A stretch of DNA of 64,000 bases from Thermoleophilia bacterium (GTDB taxonomy: Bacteria > Actinomycetota > Thermoleophilia > Gaiellales > Gaiellaceae). Positions 17,426 to 26,693 of this stretch are shown piece by piece; position 1 is the stretch's first letter; each line of letters begins with the position of its first letter. The position numbers were made by a program, and so were the translations under genes. The DNA lies in contig JADGPD010000004.1 in assembly GCA_017882615.1 (NCBI GenBank), forward strand, positions 1 to 64,000. Direction: 5' to 3'. The notes under the pieces are model-generated. The model searched no databases and was not told the DNA's origin. It saw nothing but the letters and a program-made list of their open reading frames with translations.

Positions 17426-18199
17426 ATGAGCACGAGAGATACGAAGAAATCTGCGAACCAGAGCGCAGTACTCGACGGTGTCGCCGTTCACGCGGTCGAC
17501 CTCCGGCGCACCTATGGCGAGGGCGACACCGCGGTGAACGCTCTTTGCGGCGTCTCTGTGGACGTCCCGAACGGACACCTCACCGCCGTCATGGGCCCTT
17601 CGGGCTCCGGTAAGTCGACGCTCATGCACATTCTCGCCGGCCTCGATCAGCCCACTTCGGGCACGGTCGAGATCGCCGGTACCGAGATCACGACGCTCTC
17701 CGACAGCGAGCTCACGCGCCTGCGTCGCAAGCACGTCGGCTTCATCTTCCAGTTCTTCAACCTGCTGCCGATGTTGACCGCCGAGGAGAACATCCTCCTA
17801 CCGCTCGAGGTGGGCGGCCGCGACATCGACAGAGACTGGCTCGACGAGATCACGAACAAGGTCGGCCTCGGCAACCGGCGTAAGCATCGCCCGTCGGAGC
17901 TTTCGGGTGGCGAGCAGCAGCGCGTGGCGATCGCTCGCGCGCTCGTGCTGCGCCCGACCGTGATGTTCGCGGACGAGCCGACCGGCAACCTCGATTCGCG
18001 CACCAGCGGAGAGATTCTCCAGCTGCTCGAGGACATGGTCGAGACGTACGGTCAGACAACCGTGATGGTCACTCACGACGCCCGCGCAGCGGCGATCGCC
18101 GATCGCGTCCTGTTCCTCGCCGACGGCTCGATCGAGCGCGAGATGCCGCGCTCCGATCCGAGCGCGGTGCTGGCCGCAATGAACGAGCTCAGCAGATGA
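17426..18199 (+). CDS. ABC transporter ATP-binding protein (MacB/LolD type)
   Basis: Walker [10 protein letters not shown], signature LSGGEQQR, Walker B VMFADEP; strong SD aggagg before ATG 17426. Confidence 0.92.
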   Translation: MSTRDTKKSANQSAVLDGVAVHAVDLRRTYGEGDTAVNALCGVSVDVPNGHLTAVMGPSGSGKSTLMHILAGLDQPTSGTVEIAGTEITTLSDSELTRLRRKHVGFIFQFFNLLPMLTAEENILLPLEVGGRDIDRDWLDEITNKVGLGNRRKHRPSELSGGEQQRVAIARALVLRPTVMFADEPTGNLDSRTSGEILQLLEDMVETYGQTTVMVTHDARAAAIADRVLFLADGSIEREMPRSDPSAVLAAMNELSR

Positions 18200-20880
18200 T
18201 CAAGGTCGCGCTGAAGGGACTACTCGGGCGCAAGCTGCGGAGCGCGCTAACCGCGATGGCGATCGTGCTCGGCGTCGCCATGATCAGCGGCACCTATGTG
18301 CTCACCGACACCATCAACGGCTCCTTCGACAGCCTTTACAAGCAGATCTACAAGGGGACGGACGCTTTTGTCGCCGCGCGCACGCCTCTCAAAGCGAACC
18401 AGAACTCGCTACCGCCGAGCATTCCGGAGTCGTTGCTGGCACAGGTCCGAGCCACCAAGGACGTCCTGGTCGCCGACGGCGGCGTGCAGAGCTTTCCGGT
18501 GTCGATCATCGGCAAGAACGGCAAGGTCATAGCCAACGGCGGCGCTCCGAATCTCGGTTTCAGCGTCAATCCGAGGATCTCACAGTTCAATACGCTGACT
18601 CTCGTCTCCGGCTCCTGGCCGGGCTCGAACCAGGTCGTCATCGACCAAGGCGCGGCCAAGAAGGGCGGCTACAAGGCGGGCGACGTGATCGGGATCCTAG
18701 GCGCGGGGCCAGAGCAGAAAATGCGCCTGTCAGGAATCGTCAGGTTCGGAACTTCCAACGGAATCCTAGGCGCCACCCTGGCGGGCTTCGACCTTAGGAC
18801 CGCGCAGAAGGTTTTCGACAAGGTCGGGAAGCTCGACTACATCCAGGCGGCGGCGAAGCCTGGCGTCTCGCCGGATCGGCTCGCCAAAGAGTTACGGACC
18901 GCCCTACCGACGTCCGTAACCGTGAAGACCGGCCAGGCCGAAGCGGCCAAACAGACGTCTGATACATCGGCCGGTATCTCGATCATCCGGGACTTCCTGC
19001 TCGCTTTTGCGGGGATCGCTCTCTTCGTCGGCATTTTTGTGATCGTGAACTCGCTCTCGATCACGATCGCACAGCGAACACGCGAGTTCGCCACGCTGCG
19101 TACGCTGGGAGCGTCTCGCAGCCAAGTGCTCGGCTCGATTATCGGCGAGTCGCTGATCGTTGGTGCTGTCGCGTCGGTCATCGGCCTCTCGCTCGGGTTC
19201 GGCCTGGCCAGGTTCCTGATGTGGGTGTTCGGAAAGGCCGGACTCGAGCTGCCCGCGAACGCGATGGTGATTTTGCCCCGCACCATCTGGGTCTCTCTGA
19301 TCGTCGGGATCATCGTCACCCTCATCGCCAGCATCCGCCCCGCGCTTCGCGCCACCAGAGTGCAACCGATCGCCGCCGTTCGCGAAGGCGCCACGCTCCC
19401 ACCCTCGCGCTTCCGTCGCTTCCGTACCGCCGGTTCGCTCGTCCTGATCGCTCTCGGGTTTATCTCGCTCCTCTACGGACTCTTCGCCAACGGCCTCACG
19501 ACCAAGCAGATCCTGTCCGCGGTCGGCGTCGGAGCGCTGCTGGTCTTCATCGGCGTCGCGCTGGTCTCAGCACGCTTCGTCGGACCGTTGGCACGGTTTG
19601 TCAGCCCGATCGGAACCGCTGCAGTCATGGCGCTGTCGGTGCTCGTTTGGCCGATCTCGATTCTGATCTGGGCAATAAAGCGCGCGGCAGGGAACGCGAC
19701 CGAGTTCCCCGGCGTGGCGCCCGACAAGATCATGACCTCGCTCGCCCTGCGCAACGCGATCCGCGGCCGCGAAAGGACTGCTTCGACCGCGGCCGCTCTC
19801 ATGATCGGCCTTGCCTTGGTGACGCTCGTATCCGTTTTCGCCACCAGCCTGACCACCTCGTTCAAGGGAGCGGTCGACTCGATTTTCACGGGCGATTACG
19901 CGATCACCTCCGCGAATAGTTTCAGCCCGATCCCCATCTCCGCCGAGAAGGCGGTCGCCAAGACACCGGGTATCGAAGCGATCGCCAGCGTCAGACTCGG
20001 AAGCGCTCTCGTCTACAAGAAGACGTCTCAGGTGACGGCCGTCGAAGGCAACGCCTCCCAGCTCTTCACGCTCAAGTGGAAGAACGGCTCTCAGCGGACG
20101 CTCGAATCGCTGGGATCGAGTGGCGCGATTGTGAGCGACAGCTTCGCCAAGTCGCATCACCTGGCGCTTCATTCAGCGCTAAGCATCGTCACTCCGACGG
20201 GTCGGCGTCTGGCGCTGGAGGTCGCGGGCATCTTCAAGCCGCCCACGGGCGGCTCGCCGCTCGGCGATGTGACGATCTCGGCCCAGCGTTTCGACTCGGT
20301 CTTCCAGAACCCGCTCAACGAGTTCACGCTGGTCAAGATGCGGGGTGGTCAGACCTCGGCCAACACAAAAGCGCTGGACAAGGCGCTGGCGAAGTTCCCG
20401 AACGCCAAGGCGGAAACCAAGCAGCAATTCGTCGACGCTTTCATCTCCGCGATCAATCAGGCGCTGACGATCCTCTACGTGCTACTTGCCTTCTCGATCG
20501 TGATCAGCTTCTTTGGAATCGTCAACACGCTGGTGCTGACGGTGTTCGAGCGAACGCGCGAGCTCGGCATGCTGCGCGCGATCGGAACCACCAGGCGCCA
20601 GGCGCGGCGGATGATCCGGCACGAGGCCGTGATCACAGCTCTCATCGGAGGTACGCTCGGGATCGTGCTCGGGATGGTCTTCGGCGCGCTCCTGGTGGAG
20701 CGCGTCCAGAGCCTGAGCTTCTCGGTTCCCGATCGCCTCCCGTACATCAACTTCGTGCTGACCGGTTATCCGCTTGCCGTTTTCGCGATCGCAGCCGTGA
20801 TAGTCGGCATTGTTGCGGCGATCTTCCCCGCCAGGCGTGCAGCACGGCTGAACGTGCTCGAAGCTCTCCAGTACGAATAA
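18196..20880 (+). CDS. ABC transporter permease, FtsX-like/MacB type
   Basis: 894 aa; two FtsX-like regions ('QRTREFATLRTLGASRSQVLGSIIGES', 'ERTRELGMLRAIGTTRRQARRMIRHEAVI'); ATGA overlap with ATPase gene. Confidence 0.92.
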   Translation: MIKVALKGLLGRKLRSALTAMAIVLGVAMISGTYVLTDTINGSFDSLYKQIYKGTDAFVAARTPLKANQNSLPPSIPESLLAQVRATKDVLVADGGVQSFPVSIIGKNGKVIANGGAPNLGFSVNPRISQFNTLTLVSGSWPGSNQVVIDQGAAKKGGYKAGDVIGILGAGPEQKMRLSGIVRFGTSNGILGATLAGFDLRTAQKVFDKVGKLDYIQAAAKPGVSPDRLAKELRTALPTSVTVKTGQAEAAKQTSDTSAGISIIRDFLLAFAGIALFVGIFVIVNSLSITIAQRTREFATLRTLGASRSQVLGSIIGESLIVGAVASVIGLSLGFGLARFLMWVFGKAGLELPANAMVILPRTIWVSLIVGIIVTLIASIRPALRATRVQPIAAVREGATLPPSRFRRFRTAGSLVLIALGFISLLYGLFANGLTTKQILSAVGVGALLVFIGVALVSARFVGPLARFVSPIGTAAVMALSVLVWPISILIWAIKRAAGNATEFPGVAPDKIMTSLALRNAIRGRERTASTAAALMIGLALVTLVSVFATSLTTSFKGAVDSIFTGDYAITSANSFSPIPISAEKAVAKTPGIEAIASVRLGSALVYKKTSQVTAVEGNASQLFTLKWKNGSQRTLESLGSSGAIVSDSFAKSHHLALHSALSIVTPTGRRLALEVAGIFKPPTGGSPLGDVTISAQRFDSVFQNPLNEFTLVKMRGGQTSANTKALDKALAKFPNAKAETKQQFVDAFISAINQALTILYVLLAFSIVISFFGIVNTLVLTVFERTRELGMLRAIGTTRRQARRMIRHEAVITALIGGTLGIVLGMVFGALLVERVQSLSFSVPDRLPYINFVLTGYPLAVFAIAAVIVGIVAAIFPARRAARLNVLEALQYE

Positions 20881-20885
20881 CGGCA

Positions 20886-20915
20886 TAGCCGCCCGTACAC
20901 ACGTACGGGCGGCTA
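20886..20915. terminator. Strong hairpin immediately downstream of the ABC operon
   Basis: Perfect 13-bp inverted repeat tagccgcccgtac-acac-gtacgggcggcta; no clear T-tract. Confidence 0.5.
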
Positions 20916-20923
20916 CCGTTGCC

Positions 20924-21934
20924 TTGATGGACCGCGAGCTACTCGAGCGAACGCTGGCCGAGCTGGGCCAGCCCTCCTACCGCGCCAGACAGGTGTGGGA
21001 GCACGCCTGCGCCGGAGCGGGCTCTTACGAGGAGATGAGCTCGCTGCCGAAGAGCCTGCGCACGGAGCTGGCCGGGCGCGTCCCGTTCTCGACGCTGTCG
21101 CTCGAGCAGCAACTCGAGGCAAGTGACGGCACGGTCAAGGCGCTCTTCCGCACCTTCGACGGCCACCCCATCGAGTCCGTGCTGATGCGCTACCGCGACG
21201 GTCGCCGCTCCGTCTGCATCTCGACCCAGTCGGGCTGCCCGCTCCAGTGCGCCTTCTGCGCCAGCGGACAGATGGGCTTCAAGCGTGACCTGACTGCCTG
21301 GGAGATCTTCGACCAGGCGCTCCACTTCCGCCAGGTCGATCAGGTCAATCACGGCGCGTTGATGGGCATGGGCGAGCCGCTGATGAACCTCACAGCCGTT
21401 CTAACGGCCGTCCGTGCACTTCCCGACCTGGGAATCGGGCATCGCCACACGTCGGTCTCGACGGCCGGCTGGGTGCCTGGAATCGACAAGCTGGCCACGG
21501 AGGGGCTGCCCGTGCGCCTGGCGCTCTCGCTGCACGCCCCCGACGACGAGCTGCGAAGAACGCTGATGCCGGTCACTGCGCGCTTTCCGATCGCCGAGGT
21601 GATCGCCGCCTGCGAGCGCTTCTACGCCCTGCGCCGGCGCAAGGTGCTGGTCGAATACCTGATGCTGGCGGGCGTCAACGACCGTCCCGAGCAGGCTCGC
21701 GCGCTCGTGCGCCTGCTCGACCCGGGGCGCTTCAAGCTCAATCTGATCCCCTACAACGAGACGGGCGCTGGCCGCGGCGCCTTCCGCGGCTCATCACGCG
21801 CGGTCATCTACTCCTTCCGCCAGGCGCTGGCCAAATCGGGGCTAGAGGCGACCGTGCGCGTCGCGCGCGGCCGCGAGATCGACGCCGCCTGCGGACAGCT
21901 CGCAGGAACGGCCGGTACGGCTAGCCGTACCTGA
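20924..21934 (+). CDS. rlmN: 23S rRNA (adenine2503-C2)-methyltransferase RlmN (TTG 20924 or ATG 20927 start)
   Basis: Radical-SAM CPLQCAFCASGQMGFKRDL; 'MGMGEPLMNLTAV', 'LALSLHAPDDELR'. Confidence 0.92.
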   Translation: MMDRELLERTLAELGQPSYRARQVWEHACAGAGSYEEMSSLPKSLRTELAGRVPFSTLSLEQQLEASDGTVKALFRTFDGHPIESVLMRYRDGRRSVCISTQSGCPLQCAFCASGQMGFKRDLTAWEIFDQALHFRQVDQVNHGALMGMGEPLMNLTAVLTAVRALPDLGIGHRHTSVSTAGWVPGIDKLATEGLPVRLALSLHAPDDELRRTLMPVTARFPIAEVIAACERFYALRRRKVLVEYLMLAGVNDRPEQARALVRLLDPGRFKLNLIPYNETGAGRGAFRGSSRAVIYSFRQALAKSGLEATVRVARGREIDAACGQLAGTAGTASRT

Positions 21935-21988
21935 AGAGACCGGACGGCCGTATCGCCGCGAACGCGAACGTTGTGAGAGAGTAAGCCC

Positions 21989-22873
21989 GTGATCGTCGTC
22001 GAAGACCTGCGCAAACGCTACGGCAAGACACAAGCCGTGGACGGGCTTTCGTTCACTGTCGAGCCAGGCCGGGTGGTCGGCTTCCTCGGTCCGAACGGCG
22101 CCGGCAAGACGACCACGCTGCGCATCCTGCTCGGGCTGGTGCACGCCAACTCGGGCCAAGCGACGATTCTCGGCAAGCGCTACTCGCAGCTCGAGCGCCC
22201 CTTCTGCCAGGTCGGCGCCGTGCTCGAGGCTTCGGGCTTTCACCCTGGCCGCAAGGCTCGCAATCACTTGCGTGTGCTCGCTCGCGCCGGTCACGCGCCC
22301 GCAAAGCGCGTAGACGAGGTGCTGGCCACGGTCGGGCTCGAAGGAGCGGCGAAGAAGCGCGTCGGCGGCTACTCGCTCGGGATGCGCCAGCGCCTGGCGC
22401 TGGCCTCGGCGCTGCTCGGCGACCCGGGCGTGCTGATCCTGGACGAGCCCGCAAACGGACTCGACCCGGAAGGGATCCGCTGGCTGCGCGACTTCTTGCG
22501 CTCGCTCGCCGCCGAGGGCCGAGCCGTGCTCGTCTCCAGCCATGTGCTGTCCGAGGTCGAGCAAACCGTCGACGAGGTAGTGATCATCAACAAGGGCAAG
22601 CTGGTCGCCCACGGTAGCGTCGAGGAGCTCAAGCGCGGCAAAGACGGGCGCGTACGGGTCGCGAGCCCGCAAGCCAAGGCGCTCGAGAAAAAGCTCGCCA
22701 AGGCCGGCTTCGTGGTGACCGGGGATGGCGAGGCGCTGCTCGTCGCCGGCGCCACCAGCGCCCAGGTGGGAGAGATCGCCGCCGCCAGCTCGCTCGTATT
22801 GCACGAGCTGACCCCTCTCGCAACCCAGCTCGAGGATGTCTTCCTCGATCTCACCTCCGAGGAGAAGAAGTGA
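21989..22873 (+). CDS. ABC transporter ATP-binding protein (drug exporter/ABC-2 type)
   Basis: GPNGAGKTTT, 'YSLGMRQRLALASALLGDP', 'LILDEPANGLDPEGI'. Confidence 0.92.
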   Translation: MIVVEDLRKRYGKTQAVDGLSFTVEPGRVVGFLGPNGAGKTTTLRILLGLVHANSGQATILGKRYSQLERPFCQVGAVLEASGFHPGRKARNHLRVLARAGHAPAKRVDEVLATVGLEGAAKKRVGGYSLGMRQRLALASALLGDPGVLILDEPANGLDPEGIRWLRDFLRSLAAEGRAVLVSSHVLSEVEQTVDEVVIINKGKLVAHGSVEELKRGKDGRVRVASPQAKALEKKLAKAGFVVTGDGEALLVAGATSAQVGEIAAASSLVLHELTPLATQLEDVFLDLTSEEKK

Positions 22874-23631
22874 TCGCCGCGCTTTCCTCCGAATGGCTGA
22901 AGCTCCGCACCACACGTACGCTCTTCTGGCTGCTCGTCGCACTCTCTGCGCTAATGACGCTGATCGTCGTCGCCGGCGTCATCGGGAGCCAAAAACACAA
23001 CATCTCCAGCGCGAAAGACCAGCTCGACCTGCTCGGGATCGGCTCGCTCGGCATTTTCATCGCCCTGATCATGGGCTTGATCGTCTCGACGGGCGAGTTC
23101 CGTCACGGCACGATCACGCCTACGCTCCTTGCGACCCCCTCGCGCAGCTCGATAGTGATTGCGAAGGCGCTCGCCGGCATGTTCTTCGCCGTCGCACTCG
23201 TCGGGCTCGCCGAAGGGCTCGTGGCGCTCGAGCTCGCGATCGCGTTACCGGCAAAAGGAGTCGACTTCGCGATTCATGCCGGGCCCGCCGCCGGGTTCAT
23301 CGGACGGATCCTGATCGCCGCGGCTCTCTGGGGCGCGCTCGGCAGCGGCATCGGCATCGTCCTTCGAAATCAGATTGGCGCCGTCGTGGCCAGCTTCGCC
23401 TGGCTCTTCATCGCCGAAGGGCTGATCATCGCGATCCTCCACTCGAATGCGATCAACTCGAACGCCGGGCGCTTCTTCCCGTTCCAGGCAACGGGCGCGA
23501 TCCTGACCAATGGCAGCCGCAACTCGGCCGACCTGCTCAGCACCGGCAGCGGCATAGCCGCCCTCGGCGGCTGGATGGCGCTCTTCACGATCGCCGCGGT
23601 CGTACTGCTGAGTCGCCGCGACGTGAGCTAG
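22870..23631 (+). CDS. ABC-2 type transporter permease
   Basis: 253 aa, multiple hydrophobic segments, 'SSEWLKLRTTRTLFWLL', 'GEFRHGTITPTLLATPSR'; 4-bp overlap with ATPase gene. Confidence 0.85.
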   Translation: MIAALSSEWLKLRTTRTLFWLLVALSALMTLIVVAGVIGSQKHNISSAKDQLDLLGIGSLGIFIALIMGLIVSTGEFRHGTITPTLLATPSRSSIVIAKALAGMFFAVALVGLAEGLVALELAIALPAKGVDFAIHAGPAAGFIGRILIAAALWGALGSGIGIVLRNQIGAVVASFAWLFIAEGLIIAILHSNAINSNAGRFFPFQATGAILTNGSRNSADLLSTGSGIAALGGWMALFTIAAVVLLSRRDVS

Positions 23632-25136
23632 CTCGAGCTCCCGATCCGTCCTTCGGCATCGACGGCAACGAGTGGCGTCCGCCTGGTCATCAACACCGCC
23701 GAACAGACAAAGCCTGTGATCAGGGCGACCGCGGTCACGTAGCCGCCGATCTTCAGCTCGACGCTGGCCTTACCGGTGATCCCCTGGACGAAGAAGGCGA
23801 GCGCGATCGCCCAGATGGCAAAGGCGCAGATCATCTTCTGCAGGTACCACTTCTGCCGGTAGATCATCTTCACGCCGAGCTTCGCCTGTAGCTCCTTGGC
23901 GAATTCCTCGTTTACCTTGCGGCTACGGAACCAGCCCTTGGGCAGCAGCCTCGTCGGTGCGAGCAGGCCGCAGAGGGCCGCCACGATGGCGACCTGCACC
24001 GCGATCAGAAGCACCTGGCCGCTTCCGTACGTCGCTATTACGGAGTGCGACAGGAAGCCCGAGCCCGCGGCGCTGGTTCCGCGCAGGCTCCTATCCCAGT
24101 AGAACTCGAGCAACCAGACGACGATCACGGCGATCGCCGCGAGCTGGAAGAGCGGATGAGCGACGCGGTGCGCCAGCGAAGGGACGATCCCCAGACGCTG
24201 TCCGGAGACTGCGACCGGCGCCTCCGCCTCGACGGGTTCTGCCTGCTTGGCTTCCTCCTTCGCCTCGGGACGAAGATCGACCCGGGACGGAGAGGCCGGA
24301 ACGGCGGCTCTCGCCGCTTGTTCCGCCGCAACCGAGGAAATGGGTGTACTTGGCGTAATCACCGGTGGTGTCGTGGCCGGCGGACCGGGCGGCGGAGCCA
24401 CAGGCGGTCCGGGCGCGGCGACCGGCGGAGGCGTCGGAGATGGAATGGGAGTCGCGCGCCTGCCAAAGGCGGCCAGTCGCTCGGCCACGTCGTTCGGGCG
24501 CGGCTCTGCTGCCGGCGGCGGTTGCGGCGCCTCTTCTTCAGGCGCTGCTTCTTCGGGAGGCTCGGCAGCAGGCTCCTCGTCAACGGGCGCCTCTTCGGCA
24601 GCGACAGGCTCCTCCTCTTTGGCGGGTGGCTCAACCGAGAAAGCCGGCTTTGTCCAGGCAACGCCGGGCGGAAGCCCCGGCGGTGGCGGAGCAGGCGTGA
24701 GATCGGACTTGGGTTCGATGAAAGCCACCGGCGCCGAAGCAAACTCGTCTTCCTCTTCCGGCTCCTCTTCTTCCGGCTCGTCTTCCTCGGGCTCCTCTTC
24801 CTCTTTCAGCCCATCTTCCTCCGTGCCGGCGGTGGTGCTCTCAGGCACTACGACCGGAACGAATGCCGACGCGCTTACCGGCGCCGTCGAGGATTCGATT
24901 TTCTTGGCGCCGACTGTCGGTCCGGAGATCTCCTCGCTCTCCAGGCGCACATCGATCAGCGGCGAACTGCAGATGACGCAGACGCCCAGCTGGCTAGTAG
25001 CTCTGACCTTGTGGCAGTTCGTGCAATAGCCGACCTGCATGAGCGAGAAGGTCGTTCCGCAATAGCGGCAGACCTTGGCTTCGAGCTTGATCTCCTCTGC
25101 GCACTCCGGGCAGGTTTTCATGCCTGGCTCAGACAC
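23628..25136 (-). CDS. Zinc-ribbon protein with Glu/Pro-rich linker and C-terminal membrane region
   Basis: 502 aa; 'CPECAEEIKLEAKVCRYCG', 'CTNCHKVRATSQLGVCVIC', long low-complexity E/P tract, then hydrophobic segments. Confidence 0.75.
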   Translation of the reverse strand: MSEPGMKTCPECAEEIKLEAKVCRYCGTTFSLMQVGYCTNCHKVRATSQLGVCVICSSPLIDVRLESEEISGPTVGAKKIESSTAPVSASAFVPVVVPESTTAGTEEDGLKEEEEPEEDEPEEEEPEEEDEFASAPVAFIEPKSDLTPAPPPPGLPPGVAWTKPAFSVEPPAKEEEPVAAEEAPVDEEPAAEPPEEAAPEEEAPQPPPAAEPRPNDVAERLAAFGRRATPIPSPTPPPVAAPGPPVAPPPGPPATTPPVITPSTPISSVAAEQAARAAVPASPSRVDLRPEAKEEAKQAEPVEAEAPVAVSGQRLGIVPSLAHRVAHPLFQLAAIAVIVVWLLEFYWDRSLRGTSAAGSGFLSHSVIATYGSGQVLLIAVQVAIVAALCGLLAPTRLLPKGWFRSRKVNEEFAKELQAKLGVKMIYRQKWYLQKMICAFAIWAIALAFFVQGITGKASVELKIGGYVTAVALITGFVCSAVLMTRRTPLVAVDAEGRIGSSS

Positions 25137-25196
25137 GGCGACACCCCTCTTCCGATAGCTCCGGTAGGCCGAGTATCGTCGCTCGGGCGGCAGGAC

Positions 25197-26693
25197 TCAA
25201 GTGCCGGCTGACGGCTGACGGAACGCGGGTGCGCTCTCGCCGAACTCGTAGCGCACGATAGCGCGCTTGACCGCGGCGGCCTCGTCCAGGCGCTCGACCG
25301 GTCGATCGTGCGGCGCCTCGTGCAGCAGCTCCGGGTTCTCGGCCGCCTCGGCGGCGATCTGGAGCATCGCCTCGACGAAGGCATCAAGGGTTTCCAGAGA
25401 CTCGCTTTCCGTTGGTTCGATCATCAGAGCCTCGGGCACGACCAGCGGGAAATAGACCGTGGGCGGATGGATACCGAAGTCCATCAACCGCTTGGCCACA
25501 TCCAGCGCCGAGATCCCGTGCTCGCGCTTGAGCGCGCAGGCCGAGAGCACGAACTCGTGCATGCAGAGGCGGTCGTAGCGCAGCTCGTAGACGTCCTTCA
25601 GCCGGCTCAGCAGGTAGTTGGCGTTGAGCACGGCCGCTTCCGACATCTCGCGCAGTGCGGGGCCGTAGACACGGATGAAGGCGTAGGCCTTAACGAACAC
25701 GCCGAAGGGGCCGAGGAAGCCGCGCACGCGTCCGATCGACTTAGCCTGCTCGGAGTCGAGCGCGAAGGAACCGTCTTCGCGGCGAACGATCCGCGGCACG
25801 GGAAGGAAGGGCTCGAGCTCGCGGCGCACCGCCACCGGTCCGGCGCCCGGACCGCCGCCGCCGTGCGGGGTCGAGAAGGTCTTGTGCAGGTTGAAGTGGA
25901 CGACGTCGAAGCCCATGTCGCCCGGGCGCGAGACGCCGCAGACGGCGTTCAGGTTGGCGCCGTCGTAGTAGAGCAGCGCCCCGGCGTCGTGGAAGATGCG
26001 CGCCACCTCGGTGATGTTCTCCTCGAACAGTCCGAGCGTCGAGGGGTTGGTCAGCATCAGCGCCGCTGTGTCCGGACCGACGACCCGGCGCAGGTCGTCG
26101 AGGTCGAGGTTGCCGCGCGCGTCGGTCTTGACCGGCTGCAGCTCGAAGCCGGCCATGGTCACGCTTGCCGGGTTCGTGCCGTGCGCGGTGTCGGGGACGA
26201 CTACCTTGCGCCGCTCGCCCAGCTCGCCTCTGTCGGCGAAGTAGGCGCGCACCAGCATCAGTCCGGTCAGCTCGCCCTGCGAGCCGGCCGCCGGCTGCAG
26301 CGAGACGGCATCGAGCCCGGAGATCTCCGCCAGCGCCTCCTGTAGGCGAAAGCAAAGCTCGAGCGCGCCCTGGGCATCCTCGGGTATTTGATGGGGATGC
26401 AGATCGGCGAAGCCGGGAAGCGCGGCCAGGCGCTCGTTCAGGCGCGGGTTGTACTTCATCGTGCAGGAGCCGAGCGGATAGAAGCCGGAGTCGATGCCGA
26501 AGTTCCGATCGGCGAGCGCGGAGAAGTGCCGGGCCAGATCGGGCTCGGCCAACTCGGGCAGGCGCGGCGCCTGGGAGCGCGCCAGCTCGGCTGGGAGCTC
26601 CGCCTCGGGCAACTCGTAGCGCGGCAGCGAGCACGCGCAACGCCCCGCCTTCGAGCGCTCGAAGATCAGCGGCAACTCGCCCCACTTGCTCAT
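25197..26693 (-). CDS. gcvPB: Glycine dehydrogenase (decarboxylating) subunit 2
   Basis: 498 aa; 'HKTFSTPHGGGGPGAGPVAV' PLP-Lys motif, 'LYPLGSCTMKYNP'. Confidence 0.95.
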   Translation of the reverse strand: MSKWGELPLIFERSKAGRCACSLPRYELPEAELPAELARSQAPRLPELAEPDLARHFSALADRNFGIDSGFYPLGSCTMKYNPRLNERLAALPGFADLHPHQIPEDAQGALELCFRLQEALAEISGLDAVSLQPAAGSQGELTGLMLVRAYFADRGELGERRKVVVPDTAHGTNPASVTMAGFELQPVKTDARGNLDLDDLRRVVGPDTAALMLTNPSTLGLFEENITEVARIFHDAGALLYYDGANLNAVCGVSRPGDMGFDVVHFNLHKTFSTPHGGGGPGAGPVAVRRELEPFLPVPRIVRREDGSFALDSEQAKSIGRVRGFLGPFGVFVKAYAFIRVYGPALREMSEAAVLNANYLLSRLKDVYELRYDRLCMHEFVLSACALKREHGISALDVAKRLMDFGIHPPTVYFPLVVPEALMIEPTESESLETLDAFVEAMLQIAAEAAENPELLHEAPHDRPVERLDEAAAVKRAIVRYEFGESAPAFRQPSAGT

